The translations under genes were made by a program, and so were the position numbers. Below, one piece after another: positions 9,355 to 17,700 of a stretch of DNA of 64,000 nt. How positions within the stretch are numbered: the stretch's first letter is position 1; each line of letters begins with the position of its first letter. This DNA comes from Methanobacterium veterum (GTDB taxonomy: Archaea > Methanobacteriota > Methanobacteria > Methanobacteriales > Methanobacteriaceae). The notes under the pieces were generated by a model. The model saw nothing but the letters and a program-made list of their open reading frames with translations, did no database searches and was not told the origin of the DNA. Location of the stretch: positions 496,001-560,000 of the forward strand of contig NZ_JQJK01000009.1 in NCBI RefSeq assembly GCF_000745485.1. The letters run 5' to 3'.

Positions 9355-9444
9355 GATTAAGGAAATTTTATAAAATTTCTTTTCACCCTGTTTGAATAGG
9401 GTAAATCTTTAGTATGCATTTGGAAAATAAGATTAAGGAAATTT
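9341..9444 (+). repeat. 28-bp exact direct repeat spanning a stop codon
   Basis: Bases 9341-9368 and 9417-9444 are identical over 28 bp. They begin CATTTGGAAAATAAG and cover the last codons, the stop of the methyltransferase and the left arm of a following palindrome. The offset is 76 bp. The second copy overlaps the stop of the convergent ribbon-helix-helix gene, so the duplication gave both genes similar terminators. Confidence 0.8.
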
Positions 9445-9456
9445 ATAAATTTCCTT
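9435..9456. terminator. Bidirectional palindromic terminator
   Basis: AAGGAAATTTA and its complement TAAATTTCCTT form a perfect palindrome between convergent genes. A related hairpin, GAAATTTTATAAAATTTC, lies at 9362-9379 in the first repeat copy and is followed by CTTTT. Confidence 0.5.
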
Positions 9457-9595
9457 TCATTCTATTTTTTCTTAAATAATCATCAATAGCTCTTCTGATA
9501 AGATTTCCAAGGGGAATATTATCTTTTTTTGAGGACAGTTCTTTCAGATCGTTGTACATATCTTCTGGAAGTTTCATTGTAATCTGTCTTTCCAC
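9443..9595 (-). CDS. Ribbon-helix-helix (CopG-like) small regulator
   Basis: This 50-residue ORF starts at GTG (9595) just after GGTGATC. Its sequence has the RHH layout: a short beta strand (ERQITMKLP), then two helices (EDMYNDLKELSSK and PLGNLIRRAIDDYLRK). It is 22 bp downstream of the FmdE-family gene, so the two are probably co-transcribed. A DNA-binding role is expected for the family. It is one candidate for the factor that binds the 24-bp element, but that is inference only. Its stop lies in the 28-bp repeat. Confidence 0.75.
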   Translation of the reverse strand: MERQITMKLPEDMYNDLKELSSKKDNIPLGNLIRRAIDDYLRKNRMKGNL

Positions 9596-9617
9596 GTGAT
9601 CACCTTATGTTTGAATT

Positions 9618-10205
9618 TCAGGCTTTTTTTTGCGAACAGGGTATACATACGGGGCTGTTATCCCATGAAATAAATGATTCTCCACACATCTTGCATATTA
9701 AAACGTTCTTTTTCTTCTTTTGCGGGACTTCAATTTCAACCATTTCCCATGAATATAAGTCTTCGCCTGCTTCCATTAAAATGGGTAAAACTTCTTCGTG
9801 GCGCACTTTTTTATAGTTCATAAACCAGTCGTGCAGCAGCGGATATTTTTCAGTCTTTTTAGGGTCTAAAAATATCCGTATGCCTTTCATATGCTTTTCG
9901 CCTTTATCTGCGGATCTATTTATGGTCACGGCCATTTTATCGTAGTCAAGAATTTTCACGCCTTTGTTACCAACGGTAGGAGTCCTTAAAATCTGAAATG
10001 CGTCTGGAACACAGTTCAATGTTTCGCAGGTAACAAAAATTCTCTCATCGTCCTTTATATCAAGCTCTCTTTTTGCTATATTCAACATCTGGTACCCTAT
10101 ATATGCCCCTGAGCTTAAATAGCCGTGAAATTTGATGATCTTCTCTAAATCCTTTTTGGTTTCAGGGTCTTTTACATTATTTATAATATCTTCCATACTT
10201 TCCAT
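9618..10205 (-). CDS. FmdE-family protein with C-terminal zinc ribbon
   Basis: The family (PF02663) is named after a protein of the molybdenum formylmethanofuran dehydrogenase operon; its biochemical role is unsettled. The core motif is FHGYLSSGAYIGYQM, where the usual cysteine of HGxxCxG is replaced by serine. A CETLNC motif follows, and a zinc ribbon with CKMC and CIPC ends the protein. I place the start at ATG 10205, three bases after GGTGAT; an ATG 30 bases earlier has no ribosome site and would sit almost on the expected transcript start from the TATA box near 10265. A second FmdE-family gene lies at 22446-23078. Confidence 0.85.
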   Translation of the reverse strand: MESMEDIINNVKDPETKKDLEKIIKFHGYLSSGAYIGYQMLNIAKRELDIKDDERIFVTCETLNCVPDAFQILRTPTVGNKGVKILDYDKMAVTINRSADKGEKHMKGIRIFLDPKKTEKYPLLHDWFMNYKKVRHEEVLPILMEAGEDLYSWEMVEIEVPQKKKKNVLICKMCGESFISWDNSPVCIPCSQKKA

Positions 10206-10367
10206 AAAATCACCCAGTGAGTTTTTATCGTTCATTGCTGTGTAAAATTTTACTGTAGATTTTTATATATCGGTTAATCTAAGCTGAACTTATTTAAAAA
10301 ATTCCATTTATTTATTCAACAGTTTACATTTAATTAAATGTAATTTGCACAACATGAGCGTTAAAAA

Positions 10368-10967
10368 TTATTTTTTAAATAATGTCCACAGGCCTGAATT
10401 GTCATTTAATATGTGGTAGTCTTTAATAGGAACTCGGTTTAATATCAATTTCAGCCCTGTGATGCTAATTTTAGGTATATTAATATGATCTGTTTTTCTG
10501 TTATTTACTGATTGCCTTATTTTATTTTTAAGCGTTTTACTTCCAAAACCGCCCCCAATATATGCCCATCCTTCGGGCTTTAAAACGCGGTAAATTTCCC
10601 TGAAGGATGCTTCTTTATTTTCCCAAAAGAACAGTGATCCTCTGCTAATAATTAAATCGGCAAAATCATCAGGAAAGGGCATTTCGTGGACATCACCGTT
10701 AACTGGAAATATCCTGTGGTGCAGTTCTTCGTCTATGATATTTTTCTTTGCAATCTGGTTCATTTCCTCTTCCATATCAAGGGAATATATGTTCAAATCA
10801 GTTACTTTAGAAACAGCAATTGCAAGTGCACCTGAGCCAGATCCAATATCGATGCAGATTCCTTCTTTGATTCCGCACCTCCTGATAATTTGATCTGCTA
10901 TCTGTGGATAAACATCTTTAAAAATGGTTTTGGATCTGTTATCCATTTTTTTGGGGTCAGTTTTCAT
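10368..10967 (-). CDS. SAM-dependent methyltransferase
   Basis: The 199-residue protein has motif I CIDIGSGSGALAIA, the beta-2 acidic segment YSLDMEEEM and the VLKPEG turn of UbiE-like enzymes. It begins two bases after the stop of the DUF364 gene, so the two form one operon under the element at 11762-11785. The substrate is unknown. With DUF364 next door, methylation of a metal-chelating cofactor or small molecule is a possible role, which is inference. Confidence 0.85.
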   Translation of the reverse strand: MKTDPKKMDNRSKTIFKDVYPQIADQIIRRCGIKEGICIDIGSGSGALAIAVSKVTDLNIYSLDMEEEMNQIAKKNIIDEELHHRIFPVNGDVHEMPFPDDFADLIISRGSLFFWENKEASFREIYRVLKPEGWAYIGGGFGSKTLKNKIRQSVNNRKTDHINIPKISITGLKLILNRVPIKDYHILNDNSGLWTLFKK

Positions 10968-10969
10968 TT

Positions 10970-11722
10970 CTAAACTTCCATGACTCTGAAAACAAGTTCA
11001 TCTCCGCAGACTCTGGAGTTTATCATCCCTCCACTTTGACTTATGGTGTTAAGCAGGGCTTCTGGCTTAGCTATTTCCACACCTGCAAGCATGTCTGCGC
11101 CGTAATCAAATAAAACATCACTCATAGTAGTGCTTGGCCCCATAACTATGGTGTAAGCATCTGCCATTCTGCACAGCTCCAGCACGCGTTCCATGGTTTT
11201 ATTTATAAGTGTGGAACCGGTTACGATCACTATATCGCTGTCTGGAATCACATATTCTGCTGCTGCTGCGTTTATTATTCCCTTTTTAATGTTTAAAAGA
11301 CATGGATTCATTTCCAAAACCCACAGTTCTTTGGCAAGTGCTTTAATTTCAGGGATGCGTGGGAATTTACCCACCATGGTGACTTTTTTATTTTCGCATG
11401 TCTCAAGTACTATATCAATGGCGTTTACTCCTGTTTTACCCTTAACTTTTACCATTGAATTTAATGCAGCCACTCCAATACTTGCTTCCACGAAATTCCA
11501 TGAACGGGCATATTCTGCAAGTTCTAAAGTGCTTTTTTCATTGAGCTTTCCAAGGTCCTTGGTGTAGTTTCCGTGGGGTACTGGAATCCCGTAAGTTTTG
11601 CATACTCCTCCGTACCGGCCTTTAACACCAGTCCATGATGCGCCGACTCTCACGTCTTCTGCAACCGCGTCTTCGCCCTGTACTGCCCATATAAGATCGT
11701 CTAAAAGTTTCATTTCCTTCAT
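10970..11722 (-). CDS. DUF364 family protein (putative heavy-metal chelation)
   Basis: The 250-residue sequence matches the DUF4213/DUF364 architecture as I remember it: an N-terminal domain with GASWTGVKG and a C-terminal Rossmann-like domain with VTMVGKFPRIPEI, VIVTGSTLINKTMERVLEL and VMGPSTTMSDVLFDYGADMLAG. The family is often found beside metal or corrinoid ABC transporters, and its reaction is not known. The start is ATG after AAAGGTGCAAAG. It heads an operon with a methyltransferase, and its promoter carries one of the best copies of the 24-bp element. Confidence 0.85.
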   Translation of the reverse strand: MKEMKLLDDLIWAVQGEDAVAEDVRVGASWTGVKGRYGGVCKTYGIPVPHGNYTKDLGKLNEKSTLELAEYARSWNFVEASIGVAALNSMVKVKGKTGVNAIDIVLETCENKKVTMVGKFPRIPEIKALAKELWVLEMNPCLLNIKKGIINAAAAEYVIPDSDIVIVTGSTLINKTMERVLELCRMADAYTIVMGPSTTMSDVLFDYGADMLAGVEIAKPEALLNTISQSGGMINSRVCGDELVFRVMEV

Positions 11723-11761
11723 CTTTGCACCTTTCTAAAGTCGTTGGTGTTTTAATTCTTG

Positions 11762-11785
11762 CGAAACGTAAATATAAACGTATCG
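11762..11785 (-). promoter_or_regulatory. 24-bp element in the DUF364 operon promoter
   Basis: The arms CGAAACG and CGTATCG flank TAAATATAAA. The left arm is a perfect 3-base and near 7-base inverse of the right arm. On the minus strand the TATA box lies about 45 bp before the start at 11722. Confidence 0.6.
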
Positions 11786-11805
11786 ATTGGGAAAAAATAA
11801 AAAAT

Positions 11806-12417
11806 TTAAACATTGTTTATATCATCTAGATAAAGGATATCTTGGCACAACTGCTTAATTAAATCTTTTTCATGGCTCACAACCAGTACTCCAATATTTT
11901 GCTCTTCTGCTATGTCTAAAATCGTATTCCATATTTGGGCTTGGGTAATTGCATCTACCATTGTAGTTATTTCATCGGCTATTAAAAATTTAGTTTGGGG
12001 CCCTAAAGCTCTTGCGAGTGCAAATCTCTGAAGTTCCCCTCCTGAAAGCTCATTGGGCCACCGGTTAAGCCATGCACGTTTTATGCCAAATGATTGTAAA
12101 ATTTCATTTGAAACATCGTGTCCCTCATTAAGAATGTCATTCATCTTCCATTTTGGGTTTACAGCTTTTTCAGGATGCTGAAATACAAGCTGCACAGGAT
12201 TGTACCTGTTTGGTTGAATTTCGTTTCCATCTATGGATACATTTCCATGATACCTATTTTCATAGCCGGATAATATTTTACACAGGCTTGATTTCCCGCT
12301 CCCACTGTCTCCAATAAGTCCGAGTACTTCACCGCTTTTTAAGGAGATATTTACATCATTTAAAATCAGCTTATTTTTTTTATATCCAAAACTTATATCT
12401 TCACCTTTAAGGCGCAC
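11806..12417 (-). CDS. Dpp/Nik-type ABC transporter ATPase (F/E subunit)
   Basis: The 203-residue ATPase has Walker A GDSGSGKSS, a Q-loop (QLVFQHPEKAVNP) in the oligopeptide/nickel form, the signature LSGGELQRFALARAL, Walker B FLIADEIT and the switch histidine in VSHEKD. It is shorter than usual because it lacks the C-terminal oligopeptide extension, which the partner ATPase retains. The GTG start lies two bases after the upstream stop. It is the last gene of a six-gene set: two binding proteins, two permeases and two ATPases. Confidence 0.9.
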   Translation of the reverse strand: MRLKGEDISFGYKKNKLILNDVNISLKSGEVLGLIGDSGSGKSSLCKILSGYENRYHGNVSIDGNEIQPNRYNPVQLVFQHPEKAVNPKWKMNDILNEGHDVSNEILQSFGIKRAWLNRWPNELSGGELQRFALARALGPQTKFLIADEITTMVDAITQAQIWNTILDIAEEQNIGVLVVSHEKDLIKQLCQDILYLDDINNV

Positions 12418-12419
12418 TG

Positions 12420-13571
12420 TTACACCCCTTTAACTTCTTTTATAATCACGTCCCCTTCGGTATCATAAAACACAGGAGTTTCATTAAAGTTTTCTTCTTT
12501 TTGGGCGGTATTGTTGCACCTGACCATGCCTCTGTTGATCTCTTTTAATGGAGGAGTACTGGTAGAACAGAGATCATTCCTTCTGGAGCATCTTTCGTAG
12601 AAAACACACCCTTCAATGATTTCGTCCTGCATTGGCTGGTGGCCGCCAATTTCATGAAACCCATTTTGGGGAAGTGCACTCCACAGTGCCTGGGTATATG
12701 GATGTCTTAAATTTTCACCTGCACCGCTGAAATCTTCAACATTAGCTAATTCTAAAACAGTTCCTGCATAAAACACTGCAATTTTATCAGATATTTTAAG
12801 TGCAGCCTCTATATCATGGGTTATAAGTATAACTGCACATCCCTTATCTGCCATTTCCTTGAAATAATTCAATGTTTCATCTAAGGTTTTTTCATCCAGT
12901 CCTGGAGTTGGTTCATCTGCAATTATGAGTTTTGCAGAGCTTATTACTGCGGTGGAAACTAAAACTCTTCTGGCCATACCTCCTGATAGTTCATGTGGGA
13001 ACATCTTATCCACTTCTGGTTTCAAATCATACCTGCGGAAAATTTTTCTTTGAATATTTTTCATTAATTTTTTATCTTCCTCTTCTACATCTCCTATTAC
13101 CTGGTCTGAAATCTTCATTAATGGATCCAGATAATTTATAGATTGGGGAACTAAGGCTATCTCTTTACCTCTAAGCTCTTCCTTTTTGCTTTGAGTAAGT
13201 TCTTGTCCATTATATTCTATTTTGCCATTAAGTGCAGCATTCGTCGGTAAAATTCCTAGAATAGCATGTGCTAAAAGGCTTTTACCAGATCCACTTGATC
13301 CCACCACTGCAGTAATTTCGCCGCGCCGCGCTTCCAGGCTTAAATTAGAAATTACATTTAATTTTGTCTGTCTAAGCCCGGAAGTATATTGGATAAAAGA
13401 AAGTGAAATGTTTTCTACCTTTAACAGGATTTCGCCTTTATTTTTTTCTTCATCATTTATATTCAGTAATTTTTTATTTAAAATCACACTTGTTTCACTA
13501 TTGAATTTGTTAGCTATGCCAATTTCAGTACTGAAATCTTCTTCAATATTTATTTCAACCTTATTTTCCAT
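12420..13571 (-). CDS. Dpp/Nik-type ABC transporter ATPase (D subunit)
   Basis: This 383-residue ATPase has Walker A GSSGSGKSLL, the Q-loop VPQSINYLDP, signature LSGGMARR, Walker B LIIADEPTPGLDE and LITHDIEAA. An OppD/DppD-type C-terminal tail contains the CVFYERC and CSTSTPP cysteines. About 50 extra residues precede the usual N-terminus. I take ATG 13571 after GGTG as the start, because the GTG nine bases earlier lies inside that ribosome site. It follows the permease gene by a few bases in the same operon. Confidence 0.9.
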   Translation of the reverse strand: MENKVEINIEEDFSTEIGIANKFNSETSVILNKKLLNINDEEKNKGEILLKVENISLSFIQYTSGLRQTKLNVISNLSLEARRGEITAVVGSSGSGKSLLAHAILGILPTNAALNGKIEYNGQELTQSKKEELRGKEIALVPQSINYLDPLMKISDQVIGDVEEEDKKLMKNIQRKIFRRYDLKPEVDKMFPHELSGGMARRVLVSTAVISSAKLIIADEPTPGLDEKTLDETLNYFKEMADKGCAVILITHDIEAALKISDKIAVFYAGTVLELANVEDFSGAGENLRHPYTQALWSALPQNGFHEIGGHQPMQDEIIEGCVFYERCSRRNDLCSTSTPPLKEINRGMVRCNNTAQKEENFNETPVFYDTEGDVIIKEVKGV

Positions 13572-13582
13572 ATTTAACACCT

Positions 13583-14437
13583 TTATTCGTGTGCACTCTT
13601 TGGATCCATCAGTTTTCCTAAATTATCTCCAATCAGGTCAAATACCAGAACTACAATCAGCAGCGATAATCCGGGGAAGAATGCCAGCCACCAGTACCCC
13701 ACTGACAGGTACTTCATGGACTCTGAAAGGATTATTCCAATTGCAGGTTCATGTGGTGAAAGCCCAAAACCAAGGAAAGTGGCTGAGGCTTCGTGTAAAA
13801 TTGCGTGGGGAAACATTAAAATGGTACCTAGCAGTATCTGGGGAATTAAATGCGGCATTATATGTTTGGTAGCTACCCACCACTTGGACCTGCCGAGATT
13901 CTGGGAGATATGGATATATTCCTGAGTTTTAAGCTGCTTGATCTCTGCCCTCACAACCCTTGTTAAGCTTGTCCAGTGAGTTAATGCTACTCCCACAATA
14001 ATTCCAACTGCACCGCCTCCAAGTCCAATAGAAATAAGGATTATTAAAAGGAGGTGTGGAATAGAAAGAAACAGGTCCACCAACCATGATACAAGGGCAT
14101 CTGCTTTTTTACCGGCGCTTGAAAGCAGCCCTAAAATTATGGCCAGTGCAGAACTAAATGTGGATGCAATAGTTCCAATTACTATGCTCAGTCCAAGCCC
14201 TTCTATAGTCCTTGTGAGCATATCCCGCCCCATCCAGTCTGTCCCGAATGGATGTTCAATGGAAGGGGCAAGGTTTTTAGCTCCAAAATTCACTGGCAGT
14301 GATTCGCCGCTTAATAACCAGCTGGAAATTACTATTGTAATCAGTAAAACCGAGGTGAGGCCTATTATTAAAATGGTCTTTTGCCGCAGGTTCAACCCTT
14401 TAAATAACCCTTTTTTCATGGTTACAGTAGTGTTCAT
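13583..14437 (-). CDS. Dpp/Nik-type ABC transporter permease (C subunit)
   Basis: The 284-residue membrane protein has an N-terminal transmembrane helix, the conserved FGTDWMGRDMLTR motif of DppC/NikC permeases and about six helices. The EAA loop is in the segment beginning LKTQEYIHISQNLGRSKW. The start ATG overlaps the TGA of the preceding permease by four bases (ATGA), which indicates translational coupling. It forms the membrane channel with the B subunit. The substrate (peptide, nickel or a nickel chelate) cannot be decided from the sequence. Confidence 0.92.
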   Translation of the reverse strand: MNTTVTMKKGLFKGLNLRQKTILIIGLTSVLLITIVISSWLLSGESLPVNFGAKNLAPSIEHPFGTDWMGRDMLTRTIEGLGLSIVIGTIASTFSSALAIILGLLSSAGKKADALVSWLVDLFLSIPHLLLIILISIGLGGGAVGIIVGVALTHWTSLTRVVRAEIKQLKTQEYIHISQNLGRSKWWVATKHIMPHLIPQILLGTILMFPHAILHEASATFLGFGLSPHEPAIGIILSESMKYLSVGYWWLAFFPGLSLLIVVLVFDLIGDNLGKLMDPKSAHE

Positions 14438-15447
14438 GCCTCTGCCTCCTGTTTTATCCTTGGATCAACGAATTCGTATATAATATCTGCTATTGTATTT
14501 CCGCAGAACACAAATACTGCGCTGACCAGAACTATTCCCAAAAGTAGGGGCACATCTGATCTTAACCCTGCAGCCACAGCGGCCTGCCCAATTCCTGGAT
14601 ATGAAAACACCTGTTCAACCAGTACCGCCCCTCCAAACAGTTCGCTGAACCCTAAAAACTGTAAAGTAACGGCAGGAAGTGCAACATTTCTAATTCCGTG
14701 TCTAAGTACCAGGTTTAATCCTTTTTCACCCCTTGCTTTTGCAAATAGTACATAGTCACTTGATAAGACTTCTGTTAGTTTTTCCCGTGTAAACATCGCA
14801 ATCTGGGCAACTCCAATTAAGCTTAAAGTTAGTGCAGGCAGGATCAAATGATGCAGCCAGTCTAAAAATGTCACATTGCCGGAGGTGACACCTATGGGCA
14901 CGCTTAGACCTATTGGAAACCATCCTAAATACACGGAAAATACCATCAGCAGGACCAGCGCCAGCCAGAAGGTGGGAGTGGCAGCAAGCATATAACAGTA
15001 AGTTTTTATTGTTTTATCTATCCACGTTCCCTTTTTCATTCCAGCGATTATTCCAAGTATAAAACCTAAAATTCCTGAAATTAACCAGGAAGTCATCATG
15101 AGGATCAGCGATGCCGTGAATTTTTCACCAATCACGTTCGTAACTGGAATTCTATAAATCAGTGAAGTTCCAAAGTCTCCTTGGGCTATGTTCCCTGCCC
15201 AGTTTAAGAATTTTTCCTGAGGGGGCATGTTAACTCCCCAGTATTCTTCAAGCTGAGCTTTATGCTCTGGAGTTATTGACATTTCTCCAATGTATGCCCT
15301 TACGGGATCTATAGGAGATTGTTCAACAAGCCAGAAGCTAACAAGACAAACTGCAATTAAAAGGCTTATTAATTTCAGGGTTTTTTTCCCTGCAAAGGCC
15401 CATAATTTTCCATTTCCAGAAAAGCTCCATAATTTTTCATATTTCAA
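14434..15447 (-). CDS. Dpp/Nik-type ABC transporter permease (B subunit)
   Basis: The 337-residue permease starts at TTG behind GGAGGG. It has the DppB/NikB features: an N-terminal helix followed by EQSPIDPVRAYIG, an insertion with YWGVNMPPQEKFLNW, and the EAA region near YVLFAKARGEKGLNLVLRHGIRN with the end FGGAVLVEQVFSYPGIGQ. It follows the first binding-protein gene by 100 bp, in one operon with the C, D and F subunits. Confidence 0.92.
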   Translation of the reverse strand: MKYEKLWSFSGNGKLWAFAGKKTLKLISLLIAVCLVSFWLVEQSPIDPVRAYIGEMSITPEHKAQLEEYWGVNMPPQEKFLNWAGNIAQGDFGTSLIYRIPVTNVIGEKFTASLILMMTSWLISGILGFILGIIAGMKKGTWIDKTIKTYCYMLAATPTFWLALVLLMVFSVYLGWFPIGLSVPIGVTSGNVTFLDWLHHLILPALTLSLIGVAQIAMFTREKLTEVLSSDYVLFAKARGEKGLNLVLRHGIRNVALPAVTLQFLGFSELFGGAVLVEQVFSYPGIGQAAVAAGLRSDVPLLLGIVLVSAVFVFCGNTIADIIYEFVDPRIKQEAEA

Positions 15448-15547
15448 TTTAGTTACCCTCCGCCTGTAAGTTAATTTAAATAAAGATCAACATCAGAATT
15501 TTTATTTGATGTTCATTTTTTTAAAATTTAGATGTAATTGAGGTTGT

Positions 15548-17170
15548 TTAACTGGTTTTATTTTCATTTATGCGTTTCCATTCGTAGATATTCCCTAAAA
15601 TGTCTTTTCCAGTGTTATTTTGAGGTGTTCCTATGTCAATGGTTTTATTTACCATGTACAGGTAGTCCTTAGTTGTTAACCACAGCCATGTTGCATCTCC
15701 TGCAGGTCCGTAACCTGTTTTTCCGTCATATGCAGCTAATTTCCAGTATTCTGTGGCCTGTGCCTGATCTGTGGATCTGAGGGCTTTTTCCAAATAACCG
15801 TCTACAACAGAACTGTTGTAAAGACCGGGGTTGTTGTATCCAGAATCTGCTTCTTTGCTGTGATACTGCATATACAGGCTGAATGTATCTGCACTACTGT
15901 ACTGATATAAAACGGCTGAACTGTATTGTTTAGCGTAAATTTCATCCCAGTTTGCACCTATAAGGTCTATTTTTATCCCCATCTGTTTAGCCTGTTCGCT
16001 GACGGCCATAGAGAGGGCCTGTCTTGTCTGGTCTTCTGAATTATAGTATAACTTAAATTCTGCTTTGGTACCATTTTTTTCGCGGATTCCATCGCCGTCG
16101 CCGTCTTTCCACCCTGCATTTTCCAGCATTTTTTTGGCCCCTTCTATGTTTGAGTCATTGACTTTTGCTTTAGGGTTTCCAAAGCTGCGCTGGTCTACTC
16201 CAGTGTACTCAACATCTCCTTTTCCATACAGTACACCTTCAACAAGGGCAGTTCTGTTGATACCTATGTTCAGGGCTTTCCTGATGGTTATATCTGCAGT
16301 TACATTGTTGCCTATTACTTCTCCACTTAGACTTTTCTTACCTGTGTCATACTGCATAGGGAATGAAACCCCGTTTGCACTTGATGATGGGAGAGCAACT
16401 AAATTGTATCCATCTATACTTTGATTTGCATAGCTGTTATCAAGTCCTGCTAAGTCTACTTTGCCTGATTTAGCGGCTGCAAATGAAGAATCTTTATCTA
16501 AAAACAGTAGAGTTATTTTCTTGAAGTACGGTTTTTTTCCATAGTAATTTTCATTTAATTCCAGTATTGCCTGTTGTCCTTTATTCCACTGCACCAGTTT
16601 ATAAGGTCCAGACCCTATAGGCTGCTGGCCGTAGGTTTCTTTTTGGTATGCATGTTCAGGTACAATTCCAACGTACCTAAGTCTCCATATAAAGCTGGAC
16701 TGCGGCTCTTTTAGTTTGAATTTAACTGTTGTGCTGTTTACTGCCGTTGCATTTTCAAGATTGGACATGTCTAACTCTGAATTACTTCCAACTGCTGTGT
16801 TAAATGTAAATGCAACATCTTTCGCTGTTAAGGGTACTCCATCTGTAAATTTAACATCATTTCTTATATTCACAGTCCATGTCAACCCGTCAGAGCTGAC
16901 TGAGTAATTTGTGGCAAGGTCATTTATTATGCTGCCGTTATCAGCTGATTTGAAGAGTGTACTTTGTATCAATGGCTCATAGTCCATATGGCCGCACCCC
17001 CATCCGTGGAGGGGATCAAACCCTTCTTCTGGTTCTGCATATGTCCCTGCTGCAGCAACTATGAGCTCATCTGCAGCTCTGGGAGTTGAACCGAGTGTCA
17101 GTGCAGCTGCAGAAATCACTAGAACTGCAACAACTGCACCTATAACTAAATATTGTTGATTTTTTTTAAT
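15548..17170 (-). CDS. Extracellular binding protein of the Dpp/Nik transporter, copy 1
   Basis: This is a family 5 solute-binding protein (nickel/peptide type) with motifs VSSDGLTWTVNIRNDVKFTDG and QQPIGSGPYKLVQWNKGQ. No ATG, GTG or TTG gives a full signal peptide. The best start is ATT at 17170, seven bases after GGAGG, giving 540 residues with a helix and the cleavage region TPRAADE. A GTG at 17119 would cut the signal helix in half. The paralogue upstream has the same ATT AAA AAA AAT beginning at the same distance from GGAGG. The two mature proteins are clearly homologous over their full length. Confidence 0.88.
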   Translation of the reverse strand: MKKNQQYLVIGAVVAVLVISAAALTLGSTPRAADELIVAAAGTYAEPEEGFDPLHGWGCGHMDYEPLIQSTLFKSADNGSIINDLATNYSVSSDGLTWTVNIRNDVKFTDGVPLTAKDVAFTFNTAVGSNSELDMSNLENATAVNSTTVKFKLKEPQSSFIWRLRYVGIVPEHAYQKETYGQQPIGSGPYKLVQWNKGQQAILELNENYYGKKPYFKKITLLFLDKDSSFAAAKSGKVDLAGLDNSYANQSIDGYNLVALPSSSANGVSFPMQYDTGKKSLSGEVIGNNVTADITIRKALNIGINRTALVEGVLYGKGDVEYTGVDQRSFGNPKAKVNDSNIEGAKKMLENAGWKDGDGDGIREKNGTKAEFKLYYNSEDQTRQALSMAVSEQAKQMGIKIDLIGANWDEIYAKQYSSAVLYQYSSADTFSLYMQYHSKEADSGYNNPGLYNSSVVDGYLEKALRSTDQAQATEYWKLAAYDGKTGYGPAGDATWLWLTTKDYLYMVNKTIDIGTPQNNTGKDILGNIYEWKRINENKTS

Positions 17171-17294
17171 TTGGATGCCTCCTAATCCGTTTTTAAGATA
17201 AAATTAAGTTTTTGAATGGTATTTACCACAAAACTATTTTTATGAATCCTAATGCCATTTTAATAATACTTTCTTGGTAAAAAACGTTATTCAT

Positions 17295-17374
17295 GTAATA
17301 CTATTCAAATCTAACTTAATATAAGCTAAATAAAATAAATTTACTATAAATACTTTTCTATATGCTAGTATTAC
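17295..17374 (-). promoter_or_regulatory. Paired GTAATAC/GTATTAC half-sites before binding protein 1
   Basis: GTAATAC at 17295-17301 and GTATTAC at 17368-17374 are inverted and 73 bp apart. The same pair at the same spacing precedes the paralogous gene. Further GTATTAC or GTAATAC copies lie at 17400 and 17460. They recall NikR-type inverted half-sites, which is inference. Nothing else was seen in the 17171-17700 gap. Confidence 0.45.
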
Positions 17375-17700
17375 TAATTTAAGAGATATTTAAAAGCTCG
17401 TATTACTTAAATCTATTTTGTAATGCTTTATTACTAAATTAAATTTATTAGGATGGATTGTAATACTAAAATCAAATTTTTGTACTATATTTTTACAAAA
17501 AAAGCTCTAAAAATTAATTTTCAGGTGAAAACCTGTAGGTATAGTTATATTAAGTCCATAATCTTATTTTTTAATTTATTAAAGATTGAATTTGAAAATA
17601 AAAATTAATAAACAATTTTTATGATAAATAGCTCATTAGTATTTAATTATTTAAAAAAATAAGTAAATACTGAAGAATTTTATATTTTCAGTATTCAAAT

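Noticed and set aside
11622..11813. 63-residue minus-strand ORF at the start of the DUF364 gene
   Set aside because: It covers the promoter element and is another frame of the DUF364 start region.
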